From assembly GCA_001596135.1 (NCBI GenBank), contig CP014773.1, positions 3,720,001 to 3,784,000 on the forward strand: a stretch of 64,000 bases of DNA. The letters are read 5' to 3'. This document shows positions 9,476-18,239 of this stretch, one piece after another. This DNA comes from Mucilaginibacter sp. PAMC 26640 (GTDB lineage Bacteria; Bacteroidota; Bacteroidia; Sphingobacteriales; Sphingobacteriaceae). The translations under genes and the position numbers were made by a program. The notes beneath the pieces are model-generated. The model did not search any database. It was not told the origin of the DNA and worked only from the letters and a program-made list of their open reading frames with translations. Positions within the stretch are counted from its first letter, which is position 1, and the number at the start of each line of letters is the position of its first letter.

Positions 9476-10347
9476 ATTTCTGTTAATACTTTTTCCAGCT
9501 GCTTATTAAACTCATCCGGTGCTTCGATCATTGGGAAGTGCCCGGTGCCGCGCACAGTATAAAGTTTAAAAGGGATGTTGTTTTTTATCAATCCGGTGGT
9601 GTCTGTAGGCTGGTAATCACTGTTGATCATAAATAATTTTTTCTTCAATTTCATGAGGTTGGGCGCTTCGTTATAAATGCCTTGTTCCTGCGATGCAACT
9701 GCAACTATTGTATCGGCATGCGCCACATCATTTAATATCCGCATTTTAATCGGCTCGCTTGTGGTTTTAGAAAAAAGGTCATGCTTAAACCAAGACAATA
9801 CCACTTTTTTAAAATCTCTTTTCATCATAGCAATAGCACCTGCAAATTCTTGTTTATCCTTATCCGTAAATTTGCCTCCCACGCCTTTAAAATTATCCAC
9901 TCCTACAATACCGATTACTTTATCAGGTTCATTAAGCGCCGCTTGTAATACTATGCTTCCTGCCATTGAATGACCTACCAAAACTACTTTTTTTAATTTG
10001 AGCTGATCCATTACTGCGTTTACATCACTTGCAAAAGCCTGTGTATCCCAGTTGCTTCGGTTTTTGCCCGATTTGCCAAAGCCGCCCAGATCAAGTGCTA
10101 CTACCCGGTATTTTTTCCCAAAATGGGATACCTGCTGATCCCAGTACGTTTTGTTAATGCACCATCCGTGCGCAAAAAGTAAGGTAGTATCGCCGTCGCC
10201 GGTATCGGTATAATCGATATGAAGATTATGATTTCGAACATCTATATTAGCCTTAGCAAAATTGACATGCCTTGATGGTCTCGTATGTAAGCATGCGACT
10301 TGCAGCAACACAACGAATGATAAAAGTAATAGGCGAAATGATTTCAT
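9472..10347 (-). CDS. Alpha/beta hydrolase, predicted lipoprotein
   Basis: A 291-residue alpha/beta-fold hydrolase. The N-terminus is a hydrophobic signal ending LLQVAC, a lipobox, so it is probably anchored in the outer membrane or periplasm. The oxyanion region is LLFAHGWC, the nucleophile is S127 in GHSMAGS, and the catalytic histidine is likely in GTGHFPMIEAP near the end. An aspartate in INSDYQPTD could complete the triad. The sequence resembles haloperoxidase or esterase-like members, but the substrate is not predictable. It is transcribed alone, convergent with the GAF kinase and overlapping it by 4 bp. Confidence 0.9.
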   Translation of the reverse strand: MKSFRLLLLSFVVLLQVACLHTRPSRHVNFAKANIDVRNHNLHIDYTDTGDGDTTLLFAHGWCINKTYWDQQVSHFGKKYRVVALDLGGFGKSGKNRSNWDTQAFASDVNAVMDQLKLKKVVLVGHSMAGSIVLQAALNEPDKVIGIVGVDNFKGVGGKFTDKDKQEFAGAIAMMKRDFKKVVLSWFKHDLFSKTTSEPIKMRILNDVAHADTIVAVASQEQGIYNEAPNLMKLKKKLFMINSDYQPTDTTGLIKNNIPFKLYTVRGTGHFPMIEAPDEFNKQLEKVLTEI

Positions 10348-10387
10348 TATGTAAGGTTTATGACCGCAATTTAAACAATTGCTTTGA

Positions 10388-10702
10388 TCAAGCCATCACC
10401 CTATATTTCATTTAACTTTATTTAACATTTTCGAAATTAGAAACAGGTTAACAGAACGTGTATGGCAAAAAAACATTACAATTTCGGTTGAAACATCAAC
10501 CGTTGATTCCATTGCGGCGTACGTCCTCGCAGACGGGTTTGGGGCATTTATCAGTAAGTCGTTATATATCCATCTTGGGCCACAATTCGACCAGGTTTTT
10601 GGCGATACATATAGTAAACTAGTTAAAGGGTTATGTATTTTAATAATTGATTGTCTGACACTTTACCGGCTTTACCGAAAGAAAATATTTATAAAGATTT
10701 AG
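10388..10702 (+). pseudogene. Decayed C-terminal fragment, probably of a DUF5009/NagX-like acyltransferase
   Basis: Between the hydrolase and the AlkB-like gene a 104-codon stretch is open from 10388 to the TAG at 10700-10702 but has no ATG, GTG or TTG in frame. From about 10505 it reads DSIAAYVLADGFGAF, then KSLYIHLG, YSKLVKGLCILIIDCL, and ends YRLYRKKIFIKI. From memory, this resembles the end of the membrane acyltransferases related to heparan-alpha-glucosaminide N-acetyltransferase, which commonly finish with a last membrane helix and YRKKIFIKV. I read it as the remnant of such a gene whose 5' part was deleted. The family call comes from a short match and is tentative. Apart from this, the 425-bp gap holds nothing I recognise. 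Confidence 0.5.
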
Positions 10703-10772
10703 GTTGATTATCTTATAAAGGTTGATAGTTGAAGTGACAATACTTTAACTCCTGCAACGTTAATATGGCCTG

Positions 10773-11381
10773 ATGGAACAATTGAGTTTTTTTAACGGGG
10801 GATTGCAAAGCCCAAAGCTGCCGGTGGAGCTAATGGAGTACAAACCTGAATTTTTTAGCGCCGGAGAGGTTGCGGAATTAACACCGAAATTAAAGAGTAC
10901 GATCCGATGGACCCAGGAAACGATACAAATGTATGGCAAGCTTTTAAATACACCCAGGCTTACCGCATGGTATGGTGATAATAGTAAAACATATGCATTC
11001 TCCGGGAAAAAGTATGACCCTCATCCCTGGACACCGGAGTTATTGCTTATCAAAGCGCGGGTTGATGCCGCCTGCGGAATAACGTTTAACAGCGTTCTGC
11101 TCAATTTATACCGTAATGGTAATGACTCGGTAGCCTGGCATGCCGATGATGAGCCTGAGCTCGGCAAAAACCCTATGATTGCTTCAGTAAGTTTTGGGCA
11201 GGTACGCCGTTTTGATGTCAGACACAAAAGCGACCATACCTTGAAATATTCAGTAGACTTGGAAAACGGTTCACTGCTCATTATGCGCGGCGATCTGCAG
11301 CATCAGTGGGAGCACCAGGTGCCAAAATCTGCAAAAGCTTTGAGAGAACGGATCAATTTAACTTTTAGGGTCATCAACTAA
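10773..11381 (+). CDS. AlkB-like 2-oxoglutarate/Fe(II) dioxygenase
   Basis: A 202-residue member of the AlkB family, which repairs alkylated bases in DNA or RNA by oxidative demethylation. The iron ligands are visible: H123 and D125 in the HxD motif WHADDE, and H181 in WEHQVPK. The 2-oxoglutarate/substrate motif RxNxTxR is present near the C-terminus as RINLTFR. Upstream, SVSFGQVRRFDVRHK is the typical core strand. Length and layout match the ALKBH2/3-like bacterial group, which usually stands alone. It is monocistronic here, between a relic and a convergent LytR-type regulator. No ada-like gene is adjacent. Confidence 0.93.
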   Translation: MEQLSFFNGGLQSPKLPVELMEYKPEFFSAGEVAELTPKLKSTIRWTQETIQMYGKLLNTPRLTAWYGDNSKTYAFSGKKYDPHPWTPELLLIKARVDAACGITFNSVLLNLYRNGNDSVAWHADDEPELGKNPMIASVSFGQVRRFDVRHKSDHTLKYSVDLENGSLLIMRGDLQHQWEHQVPKSAKALRERINLTFRVIN

Positions 11382-11443
11382 TAGTTGTGATCCGATCTCG
11401 TATTAATTAGCCTGCTAGGATGTTTGAAAATTCAGCAATCGGG

Positions 11444-12142
11444 TTATTGTAAATTCAATCTCAGAAAAACCTTATCCCGGTAGGATTGACCGATTGGCAG
11501 ATCTTTGTTTGCCACCCTTAGGATATTCCCCTCAGCAAATTGGATGTGTGCTGTGTTCACCAATGTGCTACGGTGGATACGGAGGAATTTATTACTCGGC
11601 AGTAATTGTTCCAGTTTGGTGAAGGTCATGTAAGTGACATGAGTTTGCATTGTCGTGTGCACTTTCAGGTAGTCACCGTAGCCCTCCACGTAGGTAATCT
11701 CCGGCTGATTTACTTTTACCAGCCGCCTGTCTATTTTCAGGAAAAGGTAGTTTGCTTCATCAATGGGTAACGGGGCATTAGCCTCGGCTATTTTTTTTGG
11801 GGCAACCTTCTGAATCGCTTTAATAAAGCGTTCAAAAGTGATAGGTTTCAATAGATAGTCTACAGCTTCCAATTCGAAGGCATCAACCGCATAATCGGTA
11901 TAAGCCGTTGTAAAGATCACTCTTGGCGCATTTTTTAACGAGCGCAGGAAGTTGATGCCGGTTATGCCCGGCATCTGAATATCTAGAAACATCACATCAA
12001 CTTTTTGCTCATGCAAAATAACAAATGCCTCTACTGCGCTTTGGCAAATCCCCACGCAAATAAATCCAGGCATTTGGTTTACGTAGCCTTCCAGCAGTTG
12101 CCTTGCTAAGGGTTCGTCGTCAACAATGATACAGTTGATCAT
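11444..12142 (-). CDS. LytTR-family response regulator
   Basis: A 232-residue LytR/AlgR-type regulator. The receiver domain (about 1-120) carries the acidic pair D8-D9, the phosphorylation site D54 in FLDIQMPG and a lysine in YLLKP. The C-terminal LytTR DNA-binding domain (about 130-230) has the typical YVEGYGDYLKVHT and FLRIHRSTLVN blocks. It is the downstream gene of a two-gene operon with the LytS-like kinase: the kinase stop codon ends at 12144 and this gene starts at 12142, so translation is probably coupled. Targets are unknown. Confidence 0.95.
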   Translation of the reverse strand: MINCIIVDDEPLARQLLEGYVNQMPGFICVGICQSAVEAFVILHEQKVDVMFLDIQMPGITGINFLRSLKNAPRVIFTTAYTDYAVDAFELEAVDYLLKPITFERFIKAIQKVAPKKIAEANAPLPIDEANYLFLKIDRRLVKVNQPEITYVEGYGDYLKVHTTMQTHVTYMTFTKLEQLLPSNKFLRIHRSTLVNTAHIQFAEGNILRVANKDLPIGQSYRDKVFLRLNLQ

Positions 12143-12143
12143 C

Positions 12144-13208
12144 TTATTTCAAATGGATAGTAAGTGTTACCGTAAAAATTTTGTCGGCTTCATGAAGCGT
12201 AAGCTGGTACCTGCCAGGATAAAGCAACTCCAGTCGCTTACGCACATTCCGGATGCCGATTCCGCCAGCCGGCTGATGGTCTGCCTCCGCCACAGGGTTG
12301 GCCGTTTGGAAGATCAATTCATCCTCATCCATAGCCAACACCAACTTTACCCACTTTTCCGCAAGGTTCTTTTGCAATGAGTGTTTAAAACTGTTCTCGA
12401 TCAAGGGAAGAAACAACAAAGGCTCGATCTCAACGCTCCCGATATCGCCCTGAATTAAAAACTCAATAGCGTCCGGATTATCATGCCGTACATTTTCGAG
12501 CTGGATATAACTACGGATAAAACTGATCTCCTGCTGCAAACGTACCTTATCCTGCTGGGCATTGTAAAGTACATAACGCATAATACTGCTTAGATCGGCA
12601 ATCATACCAGGCGTTTTTGGCGAACCCTGCATACTTAAAGCGTATAGATTATTGAGGGTGTTAAAAAAGAAATGGGGCTGCACCTGTGATTTGAGATGAT
12701 TAAGTTCCAGTTTAAGCTTTTCTGTTTCAGAGGTGAAAAGGATGTGTTGGTTTCTAAAAAGTAGCCTGATGACATAAATGGAGGTAGCTGCTGCCAACAC
12801 GAGTGTGGTGTAACCAAGTGTTTGGTGGAAATATCCATGCTTGAAATCGCCGGGATAACCCGATTTGAGATTGTATTTGTAACCTTCGGGGATAAAGGGT
12901 AAAGCGATAGTAATTAATGCGGTTGCACGATTCCAGAGTTCGTAAACTCCCAGGTAAGCAGGAAACAAAATCATAAAAAGCCAGTTGCGGCCTTTACCAA
13001 TGGTGAGTGGGAGATAAAGGCGGTAAAAAAGAACAACTACAGGCAGGCCTATAATATTTAAAAATACCAGGCTAAGCGTAAAGCTTAAATCGCTCCAGAT
13101 CTGGCTGCCCACTGCATAAGGGGAAATAATACCTACGAACAACAAATAGGACATTTCGGCCACAAGGCTTTTTTGTTTGTAATTGAGCGATGCAAAGGAA
13201 AAACGCAT
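12144..13208 (-). CDS. LytS-like sensor histidine kinase (His_kinase family)
   Basis: A 354-residue membrane kinase, the partner of the LytTR regulator encoded directly downstream. The N-terminal 150 residues contain four hydrophobic segments, followed by a short coiled region. The His_kinase domain has the phosphoacceptor H179 in QVQPHFFFNTLNNLY, the ATPase N box LPLIENSFKHS and a G box GGIGIRNVRKRL. This arrangement is usual for the 7TM-less LytS/YehU-type kinases of Bacteroidota, where the membrane part is short and the signal is unknown. The gene pair is flanked by convergent alkB-like and divergent S41 peptidase genes. Confidence 0.94.
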   Translation of the reverse strand: MRFSFASLNYKQKSLVAEMSYLLFVGIISPYAVGSQIWSDLSFTLSLVFLNIIGLPVVVLFYRLYLPLTIGKGRNWLFMILFPAYLGVYELWNRATALITIALPFIPEGYKYNLKSGYPGDFKHGYFHQTLGYTTLVLAAATSIYVIRLLFRNQHILFTSETEKLKLELNHLKSQVQPHFFFNTLNNLYALSMQGSPKTPGMIADLSSIMRYVLYNAQQDKVRLQQEISFIRSYIQLENVRHDNPDAIEFLIQGDIGSVEIEPLLFLPLIENSFKHSLQKNLAEKWVKLVLAMDEDELIFQTANPVAEADHQPAGGIGIRNVRKRLELLYPGRYQLTLHEADKIFTVTLTIHLK

Positions 13209-13362
13209 GGGTAAAGGTAGACTTGCTGATGGGAAGATAGCAGTTTTTTCGACGAATCACTGGTTTAACACGGTGAATTTTTTGCAAACACATTGAACGA
13301 ATAAATAGCGCACTTAATCTAATACTTTTTCAAAGCAGACGGGGGAACCGCAAATTTGAGGC

Positions 13363-15033
13363 ATGAAAAAATACGTCGCCTTTATCATTATCATAATCAT
13401 TTGCCGGGGCAAATCGCAAGCACAAAATCAACTCCAAATAAATAACCTGGCCACCTTCACAAAAGTTTGGGGCTTTTTAAAATACTATCATCCAGAGGTG
13501 CAAAAGGGCAGGCTAGACTGGGATTTGGAGTATGTAAAGACAGTATTAACTATTAAGAAAATTGATCAGAAAAAAACATTTAATAGCGTTATAATCAACT
13601 GTTATCTATCATTACCTAAAGCAAAGATTAGTAATCAATATACCCAATTAAAGAGCGATTCTATTTTGCAGATATTTAATGAGCAGGATTTTGTGGATAT
13701 GAATATACCTGCCTCTCTAAAGAAAAATCTGGAGGAATTATATCAGCATCACCTACCAGATTCCAGCAAATATGTCGACAATATTTACAACGGTTACAAG
13801 CTTGATTATGTGTACCACAAAGAAGAGCCATACGCTGCCCCAGCCTTCCCGGATGAGGGGCACCGGTTGCTTGCGCTTGCCCGGTGGTGGAACATCATTA
13901 CCTATTTTTACCCCCATAAAGCAAAGGCAGCGCCTGATTGGGATGCAACTTTAACCGAGTTTATTCCACAGATGATTGCCGCCGCAAATGCCAACGAATA
14001 CAGGGAAACTTTCCTGCGCCTCATTAATAAATTAAAAGACAGTCATACATGGTTTAAACAAAAAGAATGGAATGCGGCCCACGGCGATTTTATGAATGTT
14101 CCTTTCGATGTCTATTATGCGGGAGGTAAATTTGTGATCGGTTACAGCAAATACGATTCGCTGATGAAAGCAAATGATCTGAAGATCGGCGACGTAATTG
14201 TAGCTGTAAAAGGATTGCCGATAGCCTACAGGCTTAAGCAAGTTGCCAACTATACCACGGGTAGTAACAACGCTTCTTATTACCGTGATTTAGGCAGAAA
14301 TATTTTCAGACTTGATTCAAACACTAATCTGCAAATAACAATAAGCAGAAATGGAAGACTTCAGAAAAAAAACATAAAGCTTTATACTTACGGCCAGCTT
14401 TATCAATATCGCCTTAAACATCTGCCCCAAATTGCGCAAAAATTGGGCAATGGTATCTGGTATGTCCGGTTTTGCGAGATCGGGAATACAACGGCACTGA
14501 AAAAGATGTTCAATGACATTAAAGATGCCAAAACGGTGATTTGGGAGATGCGCGATTATCCCAGTTTTCAGATTACCGAGGCCATGTGGCCCGGCCTGAT
14601 CGCCAAACGCGTGTTTGCTAGCGCGGATTATAATGCTGTGCTGGAATTCCCGGGAACCTTTAAAAAGGCATCAGGGCAGATTCCTTCCGCGCCGGACACG
14701 CTTGGTTTACCATTATTTAATGGCAAACTGATCGTTTTGGTGAACGAACAAACTCAGAGCCTTGCCGAAAGTGTGGCCATGGAATTACGCAGCCGGCCCA
14801 ATACCGTTATTGTAGGGCGGCAAACCGCTGGCGCAACTGGTAATATGCTTTTTACAGATTTTCCAGGTGGCATAGAAGCTTCATATACAGCGGTTAAAGT
14901 CGTGGGAGCTAATGCGAGTTTTGAACAGGGAAGAGGTGTGAAGATTGATCAGAAGATTAAATTAACACCGGCAAATATTGCTTCGACATCGGATTATCTT
15001 CTTTCACAAGCTTATCAAATGGCCTTAAAATAA
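13363..15033 (+). CDS. S41 family peptidase
   Basis: A 556-residue secreted or periplasmic serine peptidase of the C-terminal-processing (S41) family. A signal peptide ends near GKSQAQ (residue 20). The next 200 residues form an alpha-helical region with two TKVWGFLKYYHP / LARWWNIITYFYPH repeats, typical of the Bacteroidota subgroup. A PDZ-like segment follows (about 250-330, GDVIVAVKGLP). The protease core contains LVNEQTQSLAESVAMEL, with the presumed catalytic serine, and VGRQTAGATGN. The usual lysine of the Ser-Lys dyad is not evident at the standard place, as is common in tricorn-like members. It is alone on its transcript. Its substrate is unknown. Confidence 0.9.
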   Translation: MKKYVAFIIIIIICRGKSQAQNQLQINNLATFTKVWGFLKYYHPEVQKGRLDWDLEYVKTVLTIKKIDQKKTFNSVIINCYLSLPKAKISNQYTQLKSDSILQIFNEQDFVDMNIPASLKKNLEELYQHHLPDSSKYVDNIYNGYKLDYVYHKEEPYAAPAFPDEGHRLLALARWWNIITYFYPHKAKAAPDWDATLTEFIPQMIAAANANEYRETFLRLINKLKDSHTWFKQKEWNAAHGDFMNVPFDVYYAGGKFVIGYSKYDSLMKANDLKIGDVIVAVKGLPIAYRLKQVANYTTGSNNASYYRDLGRNIFRLDSNTNLQITISRNGRLQKKNIKLYTYGQLYQYRLKHLPQIAQKLGNGIWYVRFCEIGNTTALKKMFNDIKDAKTVIWEMRDYPSFQITEAMWPGLIAKRVFASADYNAVLEFPGTFKKASGQIPSAPDTLGLPLFNGKLIVLVNEQTQSLAESVAMELRSRPNTVIVGRQTAGATGNMLFTDFPGGIEASYTAVKVVGANASFEQGRGVKIDQKIKLTPANIASTSDYLLSQAYQMALK

Positions 15034-15106
15034 AAAAGGATTGTACCAGCTAATATTTTAATTTTGAGCCGAAGCCCCTTTTTATAAATATAACCAATCC
15101 AATCGT

Positions 15107-15580
15107 ATGAAAGCCATCTCTTTATGCATCATTTGTCTTAGTTTCTCTATAGTTACTCTGGCGCAGTCTGCCATTAGGCCAGCCGAAGCCGGTGTAAACT
15201 ATGGCAAAGTGCTTACAGCCGATCATGCTTTGACCACCGAAGCCTTACAAAATACATTAAGTACCGATTCCGCTTACCTGGGGAAGGTTACGGGTATTGT
15301 GGTAGAGGTTTGTAAAAAGAAAGGCTGTTTTATGAAATTGGCTCAGGGCGACGGAAAAACCATAATGGTTCAATTTACCGATTACGCCTATTTTATGCCG
15401 CAGAACATCGTTGGTAAAACGGTAGTGGTAGACGGCCTTGCTAAAGTGAAGGAAACATCTATAGAGCGACTAGTGCACTACGCCAAAGATGCGGGTAAGA
15501 GTCAGGCCGAAATTGCGGAGATCACAGCACCTAAAAAGGATATCTTTATTATGGCTGATGGGGTCCTGGTAGTAAAATAA
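15107..15580 (+). CDS. DUF4920 domain-containing exported protein
   Basis: A 157-residue protein with a signal peptide ending near TLAQ (residue 20) and a single DUF4920 domain, an OB-fold-like module found in Bacteroidota. The conserved core is VVEVCKKKGCFMKL, with two cysteines five residues apart that could bind metal or form a disulfide, followed by VQFTDYAYFMPQNIVGKTVVVDG. The function of the family is not established. It lies 73 bp after the S41 peptidase on the same strand and may be co-transcribed. A weak hairpin follows. Confidence 0.85.
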   Translation: MKAISLCIICLSFSIVTLAQSAIRPAEAGVNYGKVLTADHALTTEALQNTLSTDSAYLGKVTGIVVEVCKKKGCFMKLAQGDGKTIMVQFTDYAYFMPQNIVGKTVVVDGLAKVKETSIERLVHYAKDAGKSQAEIAEITAPKKDIFIMADGVLVVK

Positions 15581-15604
15581 GTAGATAAGCCGTAAATCGA
15601 CATT

Positions 15605-15634
15605 GCCTGCTTAACAGGTGCAGGCTGTTATTTT
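15605..15634 (+). terminator. Possible weak terminator after the DUF4920 gene
   Basis: Arms GCCTGC (15605-15610) and GCAGGC (15620-15625) with a 9-base loop, followed by TGTTATTTT. The stem is short and the T tract is interrupted. Confidence 0.35.
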
Positions 15635-15728
15635 GCTGCTTTTGCGTTCTTTCTGTTTACGTTTTCGTTAAAATATTTGTGCGATTCGGCAGATTAACCC
15701 TATAATTACAAATTCCCGGAAAATTACC

Positions 15729-17138
15729 ATGAAGACCTTTCTTAACGAGGATTTTTTACTGCAAAGCAATACGGCTAAACAACTATACCATGACTATGCG
15801 GCTCCTATGCCCATTATAGATTACCATTGCCACCTGCCCCCAGGCGATATAGCTAATGACATTAATTTTGATAATCTGACTGCTATCTGGCTCCACGGCG
15901 ACCATTACAAATGGAGAGCAATGCGCACCAATGGGGTAGATGAAAGTTTTATCACAGGTGGCCGTTCAGACAGAGAGAAATTTGAGCAATGGGCAGCCAC
16001 GGTTCCTTACACGCTTCGTAATCCGCTATATCACTGGACGCATCTTGAACTACAGCGTTACTTTAATATTGATTCCCGCCTGATGCCTTCTACAGCGGAT
16101 GATATTTACGCTGACTGTACAGCAAAACTGCAAACACCGCAATACAGGGTTCGCAGCCTGATCACTAAAATGAACGTAGAAGTTATCTGCACCACTGATG
16201 ACCCCATTGACCATTTAGAATATCATAAAAAGATCAGGAACGATAATTTTGAGACCAAGGTATTCCCTGCTTTTCGGCCTGATAAGGCCATGAACAGCGA
16301 TAATATCCCCGCATTTAATACTTATATCAACCAACTGGAAAAAGTGGCGGATATGGATATCGGTAATTTTTATACTTATATCTCAGCTTTAAAAAAGCGC
16401 CATAACTATTTCGCTATCAATGGTTGTACGGTTTCAGATCATGGGATTGATCAGATGTATGCGGAGGACTGTACAGAAAAAGAAGCTGGAGAAATCTTCG
16501 GCAAGATAAGAGGTAACCAACCCATTAGTAATAGCGAAAACGTTAAGTTTAAATCTTTTATGTTGCACCAGTTTGCCATTTGGGATTATGAGAAAGGCTG
16601 GGTTCAGCAATATCATATCGGTGCGATCCGCAACAATAGTACACGCGGTTTCCGTCAGTCGGGAGCCGATACCGGGCGCGACTCCATCGGGGATTTTCAC
16701 CAGGGGAAGAGTCTTTCCCGGTTTTTAGATAAGCTGGATGCCGATGATAAACTCGCCAAAACCATTATATACAATATAAATCCGGCGGATAATGAACTGA
16801 TGGCTACTATGGCCGGCAATTTTAACGATGGATCCATCGCCGGCAAAATTCAGTGGGGATCGGCCTGGTGGTTTCTCGATCAGAAAGATGGGATGACAAA
16901 GCAACTGAATGCCCTTTCTAACATGGGCCTGATCAGCCGCATGGTAGGAATGCTGACAGATTCCAGAAGCTTTTTGTCATTTCCCCGGCACGAATATTTC
17001 AGGAGGATCCTGTGCAACCTTTTTGCGGAAGATATTGAAAACGGTGAACTGCCGAATGATATCCAGTGGACTGGCAAGATTATCCGCGATATTTGTTATT
17101 TTAACGCTAAGAATTATTTTGATTTTGATAAAAAATAG
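15729..17138 (+). CDS. uxaC: Glucuronate (uronate) isomerase
   Basis: A 469-residue cytosolic enzyme that interconverts D-glucuronate and D-fructuronate, or D-galacturonate and D-tagaturonate, the first step of hexuronate breakdown. The sequence matches the UxaC family throughout: the N-terminal MPIIDYHCHLPP carries the HxH metal ligands, and WRAMRTNGVDE, CTTDDPIDHLEYH, AFRPDKA and GMLTDSRSFLSFPRHEYFRR are conserved blocks. Length is normal for the family. KDPG aldolase follows 32 bp downstream, so the two form an operon covering the first and last steps of the pathway. The reductase and dehydratase steps are not in this window. Confidence 0.97.
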   Translation: MKTFLNEDFLLQSNTAKQLYHDYAAPMPIIDYHCHLPPGDIANDINFDNLTAIWLHGDHYKWRAMRTNGVDESFITGGRSDREKFEQWAATVPYTLRNPLYHWTHLELQRYFNIDSRLMPSTADDIYADCTAKLQTPQYRVRSLITKMNVEVICTTDDPIDHLEYHKKIRNDNFETKVFPAFRPDKAMNSDNIPAFNTYINQLEKVADMDIGNFYTYISALKKRHNYFAINGCTVSDHGIDQMYAEDCTEKEAGEIFGKIRGNQPISNSENVKFKSFMLHQFAIWDYEKGWVQQYHIGAIRNNSTRGFRQSGADTGRDSIGDFHQGKSLSRFLDKLDADDKLAKTIIYNINPADNELMATMAGNFNDGSIAGKIQWGSAWWFLDQKDGMTKQLNALSNMGLISRMVGMLTDSRSFLSFPRHEYFRRILCNLFAEDIENGELPNDIQWTGKIIRDICYFNAKNYFDFDKK

Positions 17139-17170
17139 CGTGTCGCAGCGCTGAATAAATACAACAACGC

Positions 17171-17830
17171 ATGGCCAATAAAGAAGCCGTTTTAGACGCA
17201 ATTATATCACAAGGTATATTACCTCTGTTTTTCTATGAAGATGCAGTGGTGAGCCTTGAAGTGCTCCGTACGCTATACAAAGCGGGTGTAAGAGTGCTGG
17301 AGTATACCAATAGGGGCAAAGAAGCCTTACATAACTTTCAGATCCTTAAAAAGGCGGCAAAAGCAGAGATGCCTGATCTGTACCTGGGCATAGGTACGAT
17401 AAAATCTGGGCAGGAAGCCGAAGTGTTTGTTGATGCCGGAGCGGATTTTTTAGTATCGCCTATTTTAAATAATGAGGTAGCAATGGTTGCAGATGGTTAT
17501 AAGCTGTTATGGATCCCCGGATGTATGACCCCAACAGAAATCTATATTGCCCAGCAGTATAAAGCATTGCTTATTAAGCTTTTCCCCGCCAATATTTTAG
17601 GTCCTGCTTTTGTAGCTTCTATCAGAGACTTGTTCCCCGGACAGTTGTTTGTGCCGACAGGCGGAGTAGAAATTGAAAAAGGTAATATTTCAGCCTGGTT
17701 CCGCTCGGGCGTATGCGCGGTGGGTATGGGTAGCAAACTCATTAGTAAGCAGGTGCTTGATGAACGTTTGTATGATCAACTTCACGCAGATACAATCAAG
17801 GCATTGGAACTGGTACAGCTGAGTAAATAG
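17171..17830 (+). CDS. eda: 2-keto-3-deoxy-6-phosphogluconate (KDPG) aldolase
   Basis: A 219-residue class I aldolase that cleaves KDPG to pyruvate and glyceraldehyde-3-phosphate, the last step of hexuronate and Entner-Doudoroff catabolism. It may also act on 4-hydroxy-2-oxoglutarate. The Schiff-base lysine is K136 in LIKLFPA. The catalytic glutamate is in VLEYTNRG, and the phosphate-binding VPTGGVE and GMGSKL segments are present. It follows uxaC by 32 bp on the same strand and is very likely in the same transcript. Confidence 0.96.
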   Translation: MANKEAVLDAIISQGILPLFFYEDAVVSLEVLRTLYKAGVRVLEYTNRGKEALHNFQILKKAAKAEMPDLYLGIGTIKSGQEAEVFVDAGADFLVSPILNNEVAMVADGYKLLWIPGCMTPTEIYIAQQYKALLIKLFPANILGPAFVASIRDLFPGQLFVPTGGVEIEKGNISAWFRSGVCAVGMGSKLISKQVLDERLYDQLHADTIKALELVQLSK

Positions 17831-17841
17831 TATCTTTGTTT

Positions 17842-18069
17842 ATGGAGCAAAAGCCGAAAGATCCCCTACAGGGCAAAACACTCGAAGCGATATTGAACGC
17901 ATTGGTAGCGCATTTGGGCTGGGCGGAAATGGGTTATCGGATCCGCATAAATTGCTTCCTGGACGATCCCAGCATTAGCTCCAGCCTCAAGTTTTTGCGT
18001 AAAACACCCTGGGCCCGCAAAAAGGTGGAAGATCTTTACATCAAGTACCACGATAAGTTTTCTGATTAG
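17842..18069 (+). CDS. VF530 family small DNA-binding protein
   Basis: A 75-residue protein of the VF530 (DUF2132) family. It opens with [16 protein letters not shown] and ends with [17 protein letters not shown], both conserved in the family. VF530 proteins adopt a helical fold and are proposed to bind DNA, but their role is not established. The ATG at 17842 is preferred over an in-frame TTG at 17836 because it begins right at the family start. It lies 11 bp after the aldolase, so read-through from uxaC is possible. A TATCTTTG sequence (17831-17838), like a Bacteroidota -7 box, sits 3 bp before the ATG. Confidence 0.87.
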   Translation: MEQKPKDPLQGKTLEAILNALVAHLGWAEMGYRIRINCFLDDPSISSSLKFLRKTPWARKKVEDLYIKYHDKFSD

Positions 18070-18239
18070 CGCTTTAGGGGGTTGCACCTTTTGTTACGTT
18101 CTTAATGATGTTCAGCAACAACATTGTCCGCGTTATTAGTGTATCCAACAACAACCTTTATAACAGGTAAACGGTTGTATAGTTCGATTACTAATTCGCT
18201 TGAAATTACTAAATCAGCAAAAGCGACAATGAATTTAAT

